Shown: piece by piece, positions 6,828 through 7,350 of the stretch | Layout of the letters: every line of letters begins with the position of its first letter | Position numbering within the stretch: position 1 is the first letter of the stretch | Source: Clostridia bacterium | GTDB lineage: Bacteria > Bacillota > Clostridia > Christensenellales > Borkfalkiaceae | Direction: 5' to 3' | NCBI GenBank assembly: GCA_029071285.1 | Contig: JAIEAS010000168.1 | Coordinates: 1-7,350 of the forward strand | DNA: 7,350 nt | Made by a program: the position numbers and the translations under genes | The notes under the pieces: model-generated | Database searches by the model: none | Told to the model about the DNA's origin: nothing | Seen by the model: the letters and a program-made list of their open reading frames with translations, nothing else

Positions 6828-7277
6828 ATGAAAATAGCTATAGCTTGCGACCACGGCGGACTCAACTTAAAGAAAGAGATTATTAAATATCTCACCGAAA
6901 AGGGTTACGAATATAAAGATTTCGGCACTGACAGCACGGACAGTTGCGATTATCCCGACTTCGCTCTGCCTGCCGCAGAAGCGGTTGCAAACGGCGAGTG
7001 CGACAAGGGAATTGTCGTTTGTTCAACGGGTATCGGCGTTTCTATCGTTGCGAACAAAGTCCCGGGTGTACGGTGCGCTCACTGTCACGACAGCTATTGC
7101 GCTGAATTTACCCGTCTGCACAACGATTCAAACGTGCTTGCATTCGGTGAAAAGGTTGTGGGAGTCGGCTACGCTCTGAAGATTGTCGAAACCTTTTTAA
7201 CTACGCAATTCGAGGGCGGCAGACACCAGAGAAGAGTTGACAAAATTACTGCAATAGAGAAAAAGTACTGCAAGTAA
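6828..7277 (+). CDS. rpiB: Ribose-5-phosphate isomerase B
   Basis: Interconverts ribose 5-phosphate and ribulose 5-phosphate in the non-oxidative pentose phosphate pathway, in the cytoplasm. The 149-residue length is normal. The N-terminal ACDHGG (Asp8, His9) binds substrate; the active-site loop is CSTGIG with Cys65 as base and Thr67; ANKVPGVR follows; His98-Asn99 in LHNDSNVLAFG is the ring-opening histidine region; and FEGGRHQRRV (Arg132, Arg136) provides phosphate contacts. The loop has Ser where CGTGIG is common, a mild change. The LacA/LacB subunits of galactose-6-phosphate isomerase share the fold, but the motifs and the ywl-type context favour RpiB. Ten bases separate it from ywlE and it has its own strong ribosome binding site, so it may be translated at a higher rate than its neighbours. 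Confidence 0.95.
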   Translation: MKIAIACDHGGLNLKKEIIKYLTEKGYEYKDFGTDSTDSCDYPDFALPAAEAVANGECDKGIVVCSTGIGVSIVANKVPGVRCAHCHDSYCAEFTRLHNDSNVLAFGEKVVGVGYALKIVETFLTTQFEGGRHQRRVDKITAIEKKYCK

Positions 7278-7302
7278 TCGGGTGTTTCGGCTGATTTTAA
7301 AT

Positions 7303-7343
7303 TTATTTCCGCACAATTGCGCATAATAGTTTTGCGGAGGTAA
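7303..7343 (+). promoter_or_regulatory. Possible hairpin hiding the downstream ribosome binding site
   Basis: The arm TTATTTCCGCA (7303-7313) can pair with TGCGGAGGTAA (7333-7343): eleven pairs, nine Watson-Crick and two G-U, around a 19-base loop. The 3' arm contains the whole GGAGGT Shine-Dalgarno of the gene starting at 7347. A smaller competing hairpin, CGCA (7310-7313) with TGCG (7318-7321), would free it. A regulatory role is inference; no energy calculation or comparison was made. Confidence 0.4.
7336..7341 (+). promoter_or_regulatory. Strong ribosome binding site of the next gene
   Basis: GGAGGT sits five bases before an ATG at 7347-7349. Its quality and spacing indicate that a further + strand gene starts at the right edge of the window. 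Confidence 0.75.
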
Positions 7344-7346
7344 TTT

Positions 7347-7350
7347 ATGT
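7347..7350 (+). CDS. Start of a downstream gene, 3' partial
   Basis: Only ATG and one more base are inside the window. The start is supported by GGAGGT just upstream. Nothing can be said about the product; in related loci genes such as upp or other nucleotide-metabolism genes can follow rpiB, but that is only a guess from context. Confidence 0.55.

Noticed and set aside
7278..7302. Transcription terminator after rpiB
   Set aside because: No stable GC-rich inverted repeat followed by a T run can be formed; only short chance pairings are visible.
7322..7327. CATAAT as a -10 promoter box
   Set aside because: No convincing -35 element lies about 17 bases upstream, and a start here would leave almost no leader for the ribosome binding site.

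Overview
The window reads as a chromosomal stretch of a low-to-moderate GC Gram-positive bacterium (Bacillota), most likely an uncultured clostridial lineage. The evidence is a short single-anchor signal peptidase I of the Bacillus type, an M3B oligoendopeptidase F, a YwlE-type arginine phosphatase signature, and the block tsaC(ywlC)-ywlE-rpiB(ywlF), which matches the order of the Bacillus subtilis ywl locus without ywlD. The lineage call is inference from protein motifs and gene order; no search was run.

All genes are on the + strand and packed almost without gaps. In order: (1) a 5'-truncated alpha/beta-hydrolase-fold protein (1-1467) with two beta-rich C-terminal regions and an apparently damaged catalytic site; (2) signal peptidase I, lepB (1471-2127); (3) oligoendopeptidase F, pepF (2143-3918); (4) replicative helicase dnaB (3925-5376); (5) threonylcarbamoyl-AMP synthase tsaC/sua5 (5378-6370); (6) protein-arginine phosphatase ywlE (6371-6817); (7) ribose-5-phosphate isomerase B, rpiB (6828-7277); (8) after a 69-base leader, the first codon of another gene (7347 onward). 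Gaps between genes 1-7 are 3, 15, 6, 1, 0 and 10 bases, so one polycistronic unit with stop/start translational coupling is likely. No tRNA, rRNA, CRISPR array, insertion sequence or clear terminator is visible.

The genes are mostly housekeeping: protein export (LepB), peptide disposal (PepF), DNA replication (DnaB), tRNA t6A modification (TsaC), removal of phosphoarginine from proteins (YwlE) and the pentose phosphate pathway (RpiB). No obviously new multi-gene system is present. The points most worth a second look are the nucleophile-less hydrolase, an SSB-like acidic tip and a shortened conserved loop in DnaB, a local codon-use patch in dnaB, and a hairpin at 7303-7343 that can hide the ribosome binding site of the next gene and has a competing fold.
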